Shown in pieces: positions 56,566-64,000 of a stretch of 64,000 nucleotides of DNA; the stretch's first letter is position 1; every line of letters begins with the position of its first letter. The notes beneath the pieces are model-generated. The model had not been told where the DNA came from. It did no database searches and worked only from the letters and a program-made list of their open reading frames with translations. Where the stretch lies: the NCBI RefSeq assembly GCF_904842695.1, contig NZ_CAJGWQ010000005.1, positions 1 through 64,000 on the forward strand, given 5' to 3'. This stretch comes from Gulosibacter hominis. GTDB lineage: Bacteria; Actinomycetota; Actinomycetes; Actinomycetales; Microbacteriaceae. The translations under genes were made by a program, and so were the position numbers.

Positions 56566-58713
56566 ATGGCCAATATGCAGGGGGTGCAGGCTCCTGACGA
56601 ACAGAGCAAGAGCGCACTCGAACAATTCGGTATCGACCTCACCGAGGTCGCTCGATCGGGCAAACTCGACCCGGTTATCGGCCGCGACGCCGAAATCCGT
56701 CGAGTGAGCCAGGTACTCACCCGGCGCACCAAAAACAACCCGGTGCTCATCGGTGAACCCGGCGTCGGTAAAACCGCCGTCGTTGAAGGCCTCGCCCAGC
56801 GAATCGTCGCCGGTGACGTGCCCGAATCACTCAAAAACAAACGACTCATCTCACTCGACCTCTCCGCCATCCTCGCCGGCGCAAAATACCGCGGCGAATT
56901 TGAAGAGCGGATGAAGGCCGTGCTGAAAGAAATCACCGACGCCGAAGGCGAAATCATCACCTTCATCGATGAGCTGCACACGCTCATGGGTGCCGGCGGC
57001 GGCGAATCGAGCGTCAGCGCATCCAATATGCTCAAACCGATGCTCGCCCGAGGTGAACTGCGGCTCATCGGCGCCACCACGCTCAACGAATACCGCGAGT
57101 TCATCGAAACCGACTCGGCGCTCGAACGCCGCTTCCAGCAGGTGTTCGTCGGCGAACCGAGCGTTGAAGACACCATCGCCATCCTGCGCGGACTCAAAGA
57201 ACGCTACGAGGCGCACCACAAGGTCGCGATTAGCGATAGCGCCCTGGTGGCCGCCGCATCCATGTCAAACCGGTACATTCCATCCCGTCAACTGCCCGAC
57301 AAAGCGATCGACCTGATCGACGAGGCCGCCTCGCGACTGCGCATGGAAATCGACTCGTCGCCGGTGGAGCTCGACACCGAGCGTCGCCAACTCGACCGCA
57401 TGAAGCTCGAAGAACTCGCGCTCAAGAAGGAACACGACGACGCATCCAAAGAGCGCCTCGCCCAGCTGAGAGAAGACATGGCCGAGCTTAAGGCACACGT
57501 CGACGAACTGCAGGCGCGGTGGGATAGCGAACGAGCCGAGCTCAACGAGGTGGGTGAACTCAAAACCAAACTCGACGACGCCCGCCGCCGTGCCGAACTG
57601 GCACAGCGAGAAGGCAAACTCGAGCAGGCCAGCCGCATCCTCTACGGCGAAATTCCCCAGCTGCAAACGCGATTGCAGCAGGCCGAAGCCGCCGAAACAA
57701 GCGAGGGTCGGATGGTGAACGACCACGTCACCGACACCGATATCGCCGAGGTTGTTGCCGCCTGGACCGGCATTCCGGTGGGGAAGCTCATGCAGTCGGA
57801 GCGCGAAAAGCTGCTCAACCTCGAAAGCGAACTTCACCAGCGGGTCATTGGGCAGGATGCGGCCGTCACGGCGGTATCGGATGCGATTCGCCGGTCGCGT
57901 GCCGGGGTGAGCGACCCCTCGCGCCCCACCGGATCGTTCATGTTCCTCGGCCCCACTGGCGTGGGCAAAACCGAACTCGCAAAGGCGCTCGCCGAACTGC
58001 TCTTCGATGATGAGCGCGCGATTGTGCGCATCGACATGTCGGAGTACGGCGAGAAACACTCGGTGTCGCGCCTGGTTGGTGCGCCTCCGGGATACGTTGG
58101 CTACGAACAGGGTGGCCAGCTCACCGAGGCCGTGCGGCGACGCCCCTACTCGGTGGTGCTGTTCGACGAGGTCGAAAAAGCACACCCCGAAGTGTTCGAC
58201 GTGCTGCTGCAGGTGCTCGACGATGGGCGGCTCACCGACGGGCAGGGGCGAACGGTTGATTTCCGCAGCACGTTGCTGATTCTCACCTCAAACCTCGGTT
58301 CGCAATTTTTGGTCGACCCGCTGCTGGCGGCCGACGAGAAGCACGAGGCGGTGATGTCGGCGGTGCGGCAGGCGTTCAAGCCCGAGTTCATCAACCGGCT
58401 GGATGAGCTGGTGGTGTTCGATGCGCTCACGCCCGAGCAGCTCGCGCAGATCGTGGCGCTCGGGGTGCAGAAGCTCGAGCAGCGGCTGGCCGAGCGGCGG
58501 CTGCAAATTCAGGTGGATGCCGATGCGCGCGAGTGGCTTGCCGAGCGCGGCTACGACCCGATCTACGGGGCGCGTCCGCTGCGTCGCCTGATGCAGCACG
58601 AAATCGACGACCGGCTCGCGCGGGCGCTGCTGGCCGGCAAGGTGCACGATGGCGACACCGTGCGCGTGTCGGTGGCCACCGACAGCGACGGCCTGACGCT
58701 CGTGACCGCGTAG
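56566..58713 (+). CDS. clpB: ClpB-type AAA+ disaggregase lacking the N-domain
   Basis: ClpB pulls apart protein aggregates with DnaK. ATG 56566 follows AAAGGAGA. The 715-residue protein has AAA-1 with Walker [10 protein letters not shown] (about 63), the coiled M-domain (about 265-390), AAA-2 with Walker [10 protein letters not shown] (about 462) and the GARPLRR sensor-2 motif near 668. The usual Clp_N domain of about 145 residues is absent: the first 40 residues are a short linker. Similar short forms exist in other actinobacteria. The HAIR site upstream supports heat-shock control. Confidence 0.93.
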   Translation: MANMQGVQAPDEQSKSALEQFGIDLTEVARSGKLDPVIGRDAEIRRVSQVLTRRTKNNPVLIGEPGVGKTAVVEGLAQRIVAGDVPESLKNKRLISLDLSAILAGAKYRGEFEERMKAVLKEITDAEGEIITFIDELHTLMGAGGGESSVSASNMLKPMLARGELRLIGATTLNEYREFIETDSALERRFQQVFVGEPSVEDTIAILRGLKERYEAHHKVAISDSALVAAASMSNRYIPSRQLPDKAIDLIDEAASRLRMEIDSSPVELDTERRQLDRMKLEELALKKEHDDASKERLAQLREDMAELKAHVDELQARWDSERAELNEVGELKTKLDDARRRAELAQREGKLEQASRILYGEIPQLQTRLQQAEAAETSEGRMVNDHVTDTDIAEVVAAWTGIPVGKLMQSEREKLLNLESELHQRVIGQDAAVTAVSDAIRRSRAGVSDPSRPTGSFMFLGPTGVGKTELAKALAELLFDDERAIVRIDMSEYGEKHSVSRLVGAPPGYVGYEQGGQLTEAVRRRPYSVVLFDEVEKAHPEVFDVLLQVLDDGRLTDGQGRTVDFRSTLLILTSNLGSQFLVDPLLAADEKHEAVMSAVRQAFKPEFINRLDELVVFDALTPEQLAQIVALGVQKLEQRLAERRLQIQVDADAREWLAERGYDPIYGARPLRRLMQHEIDDRLARALLAGKVHDGDTVRVSVATDSDGLTLVTA

Positions 58714-58847
58714 CGCGCTGCGCGGCTTTGCTGCGCGTGGGCGCCGGGGCACCGCTCTACGCTCTGCGAGAATGCCGGGGCACCGCTTTTTTGCGGAGCG
58801 CCCCGGCGCTCGCCGCGCCGCCGCGCCCGCCGCCCCACCCTCCGCTC

Positions 58848-58910
58848 GGGTACACCGCAAATGCCGGGAGCCACCGCTATGGCGGTGTACCCCAGTGTTA
58901 TCGGTGTACG
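58848..58910 (-). repeat. Intergenic palindromic repeat A, copy 1
   Basis: GGGTACACCG...GGGAGCCACCGCTATGGCGGTGTACCCC...CGGTGTAC: an imperfect palindrome centred on CACCGCTATGGCGGTG. It matches the reverse complement of the copy at 63469-63533. REP-like. Confidence 0.75.
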
Positions 58911-59006
58911 CGAGCAGTGCGCGGGGCGACCGTCACGCGTCACGCGTCGTCGCGCCCGAGTCGCGCCCGCCGCGCAGCGCGACCGCGCGTCGCGCCGCCG
59001 CACCCC

Positions 59007-59090
59007 GTTTCTTGTGCCTTCTGTGTGGCTTGGCGTCATTTGTATGTGGCACAGCACACACAAATGACGTTAACCCACACAAATCCGTGG
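59007..59090 (+). repeat. Intergenic repeat B, copy 1
   Basis: A conserved block of about 80 bp: TGCCTTCTGTGTG, then an ATTTGTA...TACAAAT-like hairpin, then TAACCCACACAAATCC. The same block recurs at 63318-63400 and 63621-63705. Confidence 0.8.
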
Positions 59091-59263
59091 GTTCGGGGCG
59101 CGCAGGACCCAAGCGGGGTCCGAGCAGGGCCGAGTGGTGCGAGCGGCGGCGTGCGCGGGGGGGCGAGCGGGGTGCACGACGGCGCGCACCCCCACGCGTT
59201 CGTCCGTGTGGGGGTGCGCAACGTAGCCGCGGGCGCAGCACAGCCGGGCGTCAAGCGGCCCGC

Positions 59264-60685
59264 TTATTTGTGGCCGGGGCGTCCGATCAGCTGCTCGCCC
59301 TGCGCAATCCGCAGCGCATCATCGCTACCGGGCACCACGTTGCCGCGCAGCGAACGACCCGCAGTCTCGTTAAACGTGAGCACCGAGACCAAACCGATCA
59401 AGCCCGCAACGGCCAGATAGTAGCCCGGCACCAGGGTGTTCCCAGTGACTTCAATGAGTGCCTCATTCACCATTGCCGCAGTACCTCCGAAGATCGCCGT
59501 CGACAGGTTGTAGCCGATCGCGAATCCCGAATACCGCACCGAGGTGGGGAAAAGCGCCGGCAGCGTCGCCGAAATCGACGAGATCACGATCACCAGCAAG
59601 AGGCCGAGCACCGCAATACCACCCAGCTGAGTCCACACCGACCCGGTCTGCACCAGCATGATCGCCGGCACCGACAGTAGTGTGAACCCGGCACAGGCCG
59701 TGATGAGCAGCGGTTTTCGCCCGATCCGGTCAGACAGCGCACCCAGCGGCGCGATGATGGCCATCATGATCAGCTGGATGACCACCAGCGACATGTTCGA
59801 CTGCACGGGATCATGACCCAGCGTCTCCGACAGATACGACGGCATATAGGTCAGCACCAGGTAGAAGGCCACGTTCACGAGGATCACGAAGCCGAACAGC
59901 TTGAGCAGCTGACCGGGGTGGTCACGGAAAAGCCGCACACCCGCGTTCGGCTGCGAGCCCTTGTTGGCGTCGGGAAGGTCCTTGGTGAAGGTCTCGGGCT
60001 CGTCAAGCGAGCGACGCATCCACAGCGCGATGATGCCGAGCAAAAGCGTCAGCGCGAACGGTACTCGCCAACCCCAGGCGTGCATCGCCTCGTCACCGAG
60101 CGCGAACGTGAGGCCCGTGCACAGCAACGCCGCGGCGCTAAACCCGGCGAGCGTTCCGAATTCGAGGAACGAGCCGTAAAAACCACGGCGGTTATCGGGT
60201 GCGTGCTCCGACATGAACACGGCGGCACCGGCATACTCACCGCCGGCTGAAAAGCCCTGAATCATGCGCAAAAGCATCAGCAATATTGGTGCCGCAAAAC
60301 CGATGTCGTGGAACGTTGGCAGCACCGAGATCGCCGCGGTCGAACAGCTAATCAGGATGATGGTGAACACCAACACCCGCTGCCGACCCACACGGTCACC
60401 CAGCGGCCCGAGGATGAGACCACCGAGTGGCCGCACCAAGAACGACACCGCGAATCCGGCAAAGGCGAGGATGCGCGGCAGCGCCGATTCGTCATCGTTA
60501 AAGGTAAAAAAGCTCTCGCTGATATAGGCGATCAGGTATCCGTAGATTCCGTAGTCGAACCACTCGATTGCGTTACCGACCGCGGCACCAGCGACCGATT
60601 TACGCGCGCGTTTGCGCTGTACGGGTGTGAGGTCGATTTCTCGGGTAATCGGGGGCAGCTCGGCTGCTTCTGGTTGTGTGTTCAC
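59264..60685 (-). CDS. MHS-family MFS transporter (ProP-like)
   Basis: The GTG at 60685 follows AAAGGA and yields 473 residues and 12 hydrophobic segments. The N-terminus AAVGNAIEWFDYGIYGYL and the loop GDRVGRQRVL are the metabolite:H+ symporter pattern; the second half repeats SDRIGRKPLL. ProP-like members carry proline, betaine, ectoine, citrate or ketoglutarate; context suggests an amino-acid-derived solute such as ectoine. It is the distal gene of a leftward three-gene group. Confidence 0.9.
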   Translation of the reverse strand: MNTQPEAAELPPITREIDLTPVQRKRARKSVAGAAVGNAIEWFDYGIYGYLIAYISESFFTFNDDESALPRILAFAGFAVSFLVRPLGGLILGPLGDRVGRQRVLVFTIILISCSTAAISVLPTFHDIGFAAPILLMLLRMIQGFSAGGEYAGAAVFMSEHAPDNRRGFYGSFLEFGTLAGFSAAALLCTGLTFALGDEAMHAWGWRVPFALTLLLGIIALWMRRSLDEPETFTKDLPDANKGSQPNAGVRLFRDHPGQLLKLFGFVILVNVAFYLVLTYMPSYLSETLGHDPVQSNMSLVVIQLIMMAIIAPLGALSDRIGRKPLLITACAGFTLLSVPAIMLVQTGSVWTQLGGIAVLGLLLVIVISSISATLPALFPTSVRYSGFAIGYNLSTAIFGGTAAMVNEALIEVTGNTLVPGYYLAVAGLIGLVSVLTFNETAGRSLRGNVVPGSDDALRIAQGEQLIGRPGHK

Positions 60686-60732
60686 GGTATTCCTTTCGCT
60701 GAGGGAGTGCACCGGCGAACTAGTCCGCGGTG

Positions 60733-61926
60733 CTACCGGGCGCGCTCGACCTCGTTGTCGATGCGCAAAGCAATGGATGTGTAGGCGGCTGCTGCCGCTA
60801 TGAGCTCGTTGATGGATACGCGTTCGTCGGGCTGGTGCGCTTGCCCCGTGATATCGCCGGGGCCGAGCACGATCGTTGGTACCCGGTGGTGGGATGCAAT
60901 AAAACCTCCCTCGCAGGATGCGGTCCAAATATCGTGAGTGCCGGGAAATCCCTGGTCGCGAACCGCATCGGTGGCAATTTTTACCAGGGATGCATCCGGT
61001 TCGGTAACAAATCCCGGCATGGTCATCTCGACCATCCCGTCGAATCGGATGCGGTTCCATCCCGGTCGCTGGGCGGCGGCAACTCGGTCGCGGGATGCGG
61101 TGAGTAGCTGCTGCAAAATCGTTTCGGGATCTTCGCCCGGTAGCAGTCGCCGGTCGAGGTCGAGATCGCAGCGATCGGGAACGATTGAGGTGCCGTGGCC
61201 GCCTTGAATTTGGCCGACGTTCCAGGTTGCGGCCCTGAGTACCGGATGCGGTCGCTCGGCAAGCCGTGCCGCATCCTGGTCGACCGCGGCGATCAGTTCG
61301 GTGGCCGCGAGTATTGCGCTGGCGCCGTCGCTCGGCCGGCCGGCGTGGGCGCTCATTCCCGACACTGTGATGTGCAGGTTGGTTGCGCCGCGGCAGCCGA
61401 TGATCGTGGTGAGATTTGTTGGTTCGGCGACGATGCAGGCGTCGTAATTGTGTGCATCCGCGTGCTGCAAATAGTGCTGGGCACCGCGCGCGTCGGCCTC
61501 TTCATCGACGGTGCACAGTAGCGACACCGGAATCTGGGGCTGCTGCTGGTGAATCGCGGCCATCGCCGCCACCACCGCGGCGAGCCCGCCCTTCATGTCG
61601 GTGGCGCCGCGGCCGATAATTTCGGTGTCGGTGCGCCGCGGCGTGAAGGGGTCGGCGCTCCAGCCCTCGCCGGCTGGCACCACATCACTGTGCCCGAGAA
61701 ACAGCACTCCACCGGGGCGGTCAGGGCCAATGCGGGCGAACAGATTCGGGCGGCCGGGCGCCACTTCACTGAGCGACACCCGCGCGCCGATGTCTTCGAG
61801 CGCTGCCGCCAGCACGGCGACCGCGGCAGCCTCAGTGCCGCCGGGGTTTTCGCTGGGCGCGGCGATGAGATCGCAGGTGAGCTGCACAATCTCTTCGGCC
61901 GACAGGGCTTGACTGGATGCGCTCAC
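60733..61926 (-). CDS. M20 metallopeptidase-family deacylase (ArgE/DapE/ACY1-like)
   Basis: A 397-residue M20 enzyme. The metal-ligand motifs are LGHSDVVP with DxP aspartate, GRGATDMKGGLA, and TVDEEADARG with catalytic Glu pair; a dimerisation domain lies between about 180 and 290. M20 enzymes remove acyl groups from amino acids. As neighbour of an ectoine-hydrolase-like protein, it may deacetylate N-acetyl-diaminobutyrate, a role other bacteria give to DoeB. That is inference. Confidence 0.85.
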   Translation of the reverse strand: MSASSQALSAEEIVQLTCDLIAAPSENPGGTEAAAVAVLAAALEDIGARVSLSEVAPGRPNLFARIGPDRPGGVLFLGHSDVVPAGEGWSADPFTPRRTDTEIIGRGATDMKGGLAAVVAAMAAIHQQQPQIPVSLLCTVDEEADARGAQHYLQHADAHNYDACIVAEPTNLTTIIGCRGATNLHITVSGMSAHAGRPSDGASAILAATELIAAVDQDAARLAERPHPVLRAATWNVGQIQGGHGTSIVPDRCDLDLDRRLLPGEDPETILQQLLTASRDRVAAAQRPGWNRIRFDGMVEMTMPGFVTEPDASLVKIATDAVRDQGFPGTHDIWTASCEGGFIASHHRVPTIVLGPGDITGQAHQPDERVSINELIAAAAAYTSIALRIDNEVERAR

Positions 61927-61928
61927 GG

Positions 61929-63146
61929 CTACACACCCGGCTCAATTTCGTACAGGCCGCGGGGGAAGTTCGCGAGCAGTTCGATACCCGACTCGGTCAC
62001 CACCACCGGTTCGGAGTTTTCAAATCCGAAGCCGTCCTCCCACTGTCCGGCGATGATGTGGAAACACATCCCGGTTTCGAGCACGGTCTCGTCATTGGGG
62101 CGGATGCTGACGGTGCGCTCGCCCCAGTCGGGCGGGTAGCCGATGCCGATTGAATAGCCGAGGCGAGAGCTTTTTTCGTATCCGGCCTGCTGAATGACGC
62201 GCTGATAGGCAGACGCCACCTCGTGCGCGGTGACGCCGGGCCGCATCGTATCGAGTGCGGTTTCGAGCGCCGAAACCGTGGCGGAGGCCAGGTGGTGCAC
62301 GCGTTCACTCGAGCGCCCGATAACCGCGGTGCGGGCAAGGGGCGCGTGGTAGCGGTGGTGCGCGCCAGCGATCTCGAGCGAAATGGGTTCGCCCGTGGGA
62401 AGCGGCGCGGCGGTCCACGTGAGATGCGGGGTGTCGGCCGCGGCGCCGGTGGGCAGCATTGGCACGATCGCGGTGTAGTCGCCGTCGGCGCCCGGCACGC
62501 CGTCGATTTGCGCGGCGCTGACGGCCGCGGCGACCTCGTTCATTGGGCGACCCTCGCGGATCGCATCCATACCGGCCTGCATCGCGTGAGTGACGACCCT
62601 GCCGGCCTTACGCAGATAGGCGATTTCCGCATCCGATTTGATGAGCCGCACCCAGTTGATGAGATCGTTGCAGCTCGAAAATTTCCAGTCGGGGAGGTTG
62701 TTGGTGAGGGCGAGGAAGGTGCGGATCGTAAAAAAGTGCGCCTCGCTCTCGTAACCGATGTGTTTGGATGCGGGGCCGAGATGCTCACGCATTTGCTCGG
62801 CCATCCATTCGCCTGGATGCATCTGTTCGTTGTGCACCATGACCTCGGGATACCCGAAAATCTGGTCGGGGTCGATGCCGGTGGCGGTGCGATGCGCACC
62901 GTTTGCATCCATTTCGCGCATCAGCAGCAGCGGTTTGCCGTCGACCGGTAGGACGAGCGCTTGCGGCATATAGAACGACCAGGCGTTATAGCCGGTGAGG
63001 TAGTAGAGATTGGCTGGATCAGTGATGAACAGCGCATCGAACCCGGCAGCCGCGGTTTTTTCGCGCACCCGCTGCTGGCGGGATGCGTACTCTTCGGCGG
63101 AAAAAACCTCAATTGCCGACTGCTCATCGGTGGCCTTGTGCGACAA
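61929..63146 (-). CDS. M24-family ectoine hydrolase-like protein (DoeA/EutD-like)
   Basis: TTG 63146 follows AAGGAGG by five bases and gives 405 residues, a better start than the GTG at 63179. The N-domain has FITDPANLYYLTGYNAWSFY and the C-domain PHLTWTAAPLPTGEPISLEI, HHRYHAPLARTAVIG and YPPDWGERT, close to DoeA (ectoine hydrolase). The metal-ligand aspartates of prolidases appear replaced, as in creatinase-like members. It would open the ectoine ring to N-acetyl-diaminobutyrate. Dipeptidase is the alternative. Confidence 0.78.
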   Translation of the reverse strand: MSHKATDEQSAIEVFSAEEYASRQQRVREKTAAAGFDALFITDPANLYYLTGYNAWSFYMPQALVLPVDGKPLLLMREMDANGAHRTATGIDPDQIFGYPEVMVHNEQMHPGEWMAEQMREHLGPASKHIGYESEAHFFTIRTFLALTNNLPDWKFSSCNDLINWVRLIKSDAEIAYLRKAGRVVTHAMQAGMDAIREGRPMNEVAAAVSAAQIDGVPGADGDYTAIVPMLPTGAAADTPHLTWTAAPLPTGEPISLEIAGAHHRYHAPLARTAVIGRSSERVHHLASATVSALETALDTMRPGVTAHEVASAYQRVIQQAGYEKSSRLGYSIGIGYPPDWGERTVSIRPNDETVLETGMCFHIIAGQWEDGFGFENSEPVVVTESGIELLANFPRGLYEIEPGV

Positions 63147-63317
63147 GACGACCTCCTTCACCTCACTGTGATGCGGCACCCGCGCCGCTGATAAGGCAGT
63201 GTAGAGCGCTTATTGCAGTCAGCCCAGGTGATTTTGCTTGTTCATACTGTTTACTCCGGCTTCATGGTTGCTACATGAGTGGCCGCTGATTGTGGATGCG
63301 CTGCCGCGGCGGATCCC

Positions 63318-63400
63318 GGTTTTTGCGCCTTCTGTGTGTCTCCGCGTCATTTGTACGTGGTGCACCACATACAAATACCGCTAACCCACACATATCCACG
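63318..63400 (+). repeat. Intergenic repeat B, copy 2
   Basis: Same block as at 59007-59090: GCGCCTTCTGTGTG, an ATTTGTACGTGG/CCACATACAAAT hairpin and CTAACCCACACATATCC. Confidence 0.8.
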
Positions 63401-63468
63401 GCGGGGCGGATGCGGGGCGCCGGGCGCAGAGGTCCGCTGCGGATGTGTGGGCTGGCATTGAACCGGCC

Positions 63469-63533
63469 GGGTACACCGAAAACGCCGGGGTACACCGCCA
63501 TAGCGGTGGCTCCCAGCGTTGTCGGTGTACCCC
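63469..63533 (+). repeat. Intergenic palindromic repeat A, copy 2
   Basis: Inverted relative to the copy at 58848-58910, with the same CACCGCCATAGCGGTG core and outer GTACACCG/CGGTGTAC arms. Confidence 0.75.
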
Positions 63534-63620
63534 AGTGGTGGGGAGTGGCGTGTGGAGTGGGGTGGCGGGCGCGGTGGTGGCGCGGGCTGAGTGACGCGGG
63601 CGCGGTGGCGTGCGTGCGCA

Positions 63621-63705
63621 TCCCGTTTTGCGCCTTCTGTGTGTCTCCGCGTCATTTGTACGTGGTGCACCACATACAAATGCCGCTAACCCACACAAAT
63701 CCAGG
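63621..63705 (+). repeat. Intergenic repeat B, copy 3
   Basis: Nearly identical to copy 2, 303 bp away, with the same hairpin core and downstream CTAACCCACACAAATCC. Confidence 0.85.
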
Positions 63706-63756
63706 GCCGAGCGCCGAGCGCACGCGCATCCACCGCACGCCCGCGCATCCGGCTCG

Positions 63757-64000
63757 CTACTCTTCGGGCACGAGCACCGGGGTGTCTTTGTTGAGTCGCT
63801 CACCGCTGAAAAAGCCGCGCGAGCGGGGGTTGAGCGCCCACGCGCCCATCAGCACGAACCCGAAGGCGAGCGCGCCCACGCCGATCACGAACGCGCCGCC
63901 AATGCCGAGCAGCACCGTGTATCCGTAGTCAACATCGATCATGTCGATTGCCGACTGCACGAAGGCATAGGCGAGCATGATGCCACCCAGCAGCGGCAGC
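63757..64000 (-). CDS. C-terminus of a probable amino-acid permease (partial, leaves the window)
   Basis: Only the last 80 residues are present. They include LLGGIMLAYAFVQSAI, a second hydrophobic helix (GIGGAFVIGVGALAFGFVL), NPRSRGFFSG and a polar end LVPEE. This pattern fits an APC-type permease C-terminus, but the family is uncertain because the start is beyond base 64000. The gene reads leftward into the repeat-containing gap. Confidence 0.55.
   Translation of the reverse strand, partial: LPLLGGIMLAYAFVQSAIDMIDVDYGYTVLLGIGGAFVIGVGALAFGFVLMGAWALNPRSRGFFSGERLNKDTPVLVPEE

Larger units (their letters stand above)
58714..59263. other. Intergenic region with two palindromic repeat families
   Basis: This very GC-rich gap between clpB and the MHS transporter holds family-A and family-B elements (58848-58910 and 59007-59090). 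Open frames across it are Arg/Pro/Ala-rich in all frames and have no start signals, so I see no gene. Confidence 0.7.
63147..63756. other. Intergenic region with repeats A and B
   Basis: It contains a B copy at 63318-63400, an A copy at 63469-63533 and a second B copy at 63621-63705. All open frames are very GC-rich and Arg/Pro-rich in every frame, without start signals. The promoter of the M24 gene is expected near 63180-63260. Confidence 0.7.

Noticed and set aside
58533-59680. Long Arg/Pro/Ala-rich frames in the clpB-MHS gap
   Set aside because: Extreme GC gives open frames in every frame; there is no family sequence or start signal, and the repeat elements explain the stretch.

Overview
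The window looks like the chromosomal origin region of a high-GC Gram-positive bacterium (Actinomycetota, probably order Micrococcales; a Microbacteriaceae-like member is my best guess, not proven). The reasons are the gene order tRNA-Ala, tRNA-Ile, DUF3566, gyrA, gyrB, dciA, recF, dnaN, dnaA on one side and rpmH, rnpA, yidD, yidC, jag, rsmG, parA, parB on the other, the many GTG/TTG starts, and the later block trxA, trxB, murJ, DUF6049, cca.

Layout. 1-10.6 kb: leftward replication block with the putative oriC between dnaN and dnaA (8.6-9.1 kb). 11.0-13.5 kb: rightward rpmH to jag operon. 13.5-17.4 kb: a gene-free 3.9 kb stretch with eleven parS palindromes, several in degenerate tandem repeats of about 120 and 142 bp. 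A twelfth parS lies at the start of rsmG. I read this as a repeat-built ParB-binding centromere. 17.4-20.2 kb: rsmG, parA, parB. 20.4-30.1 kb: ddl, aminotransferase, thioredoxin system, murJ, DUF6049 and divergent cca. 30.1-41.1 kb: two sugar ABC permeases and, about 8 kb later, a matching lipoprotein. Between them lies an accessory patch: an LPXTG coiled-coil surface protein, an AlbA_2/ATP-binding protein flanked by two nearly identical 67-bp repeats, a DnaQ-like exonuclease, a broken MmeI-type methylase and an SDR. 41.3-44.9 kb: rpsF, ssb, rpsR, rplI, dnaB. 44.9-49.2 kb: an AI-2E-type membrane protein, a small anchored protein, and two tandem paralogues with Gly/Tyr/Gln-rich cytoplasmic tails. 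49.2-51.7 kb: a probable sulfolipid pair (SqdX-like glycosyltransferase and SQD1/SqdB-like synthase). 51.9-56.1 kb: a PPOX-fold protein with an unclear start, a methyltransferase, a NUDIX hydrolase, maltokinase and an SRPBCC protein. 56.5-58.7 kb: N-domain-less clpB behind an HspR (HAIR) operator. 59.3-63.1 kb: MHS transporter, M20 deacylase and an ectoine-hydrolase-like M24 protein, bracketed by two families of intergenic palindromic repeats. The right edge holds the C-terminus of a probable permease.

How it works together. DnaA, DnaN, RecF, DciA, gyrase, DnaB and SSB form a nearly complete initiation and elongation set. DnaA boxes lie in oriC, upstream and inside dnaA, before rsmG and before dnaB. 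ParA and ParB sit beside their binding array. RnpA, RpmH, YidD and YidC serve RNA maturation and membrane insertion, and MurJ and Ddl serve cell-wall synthesis. All functional calls come from recognised motifs and gene order; no search could be run.
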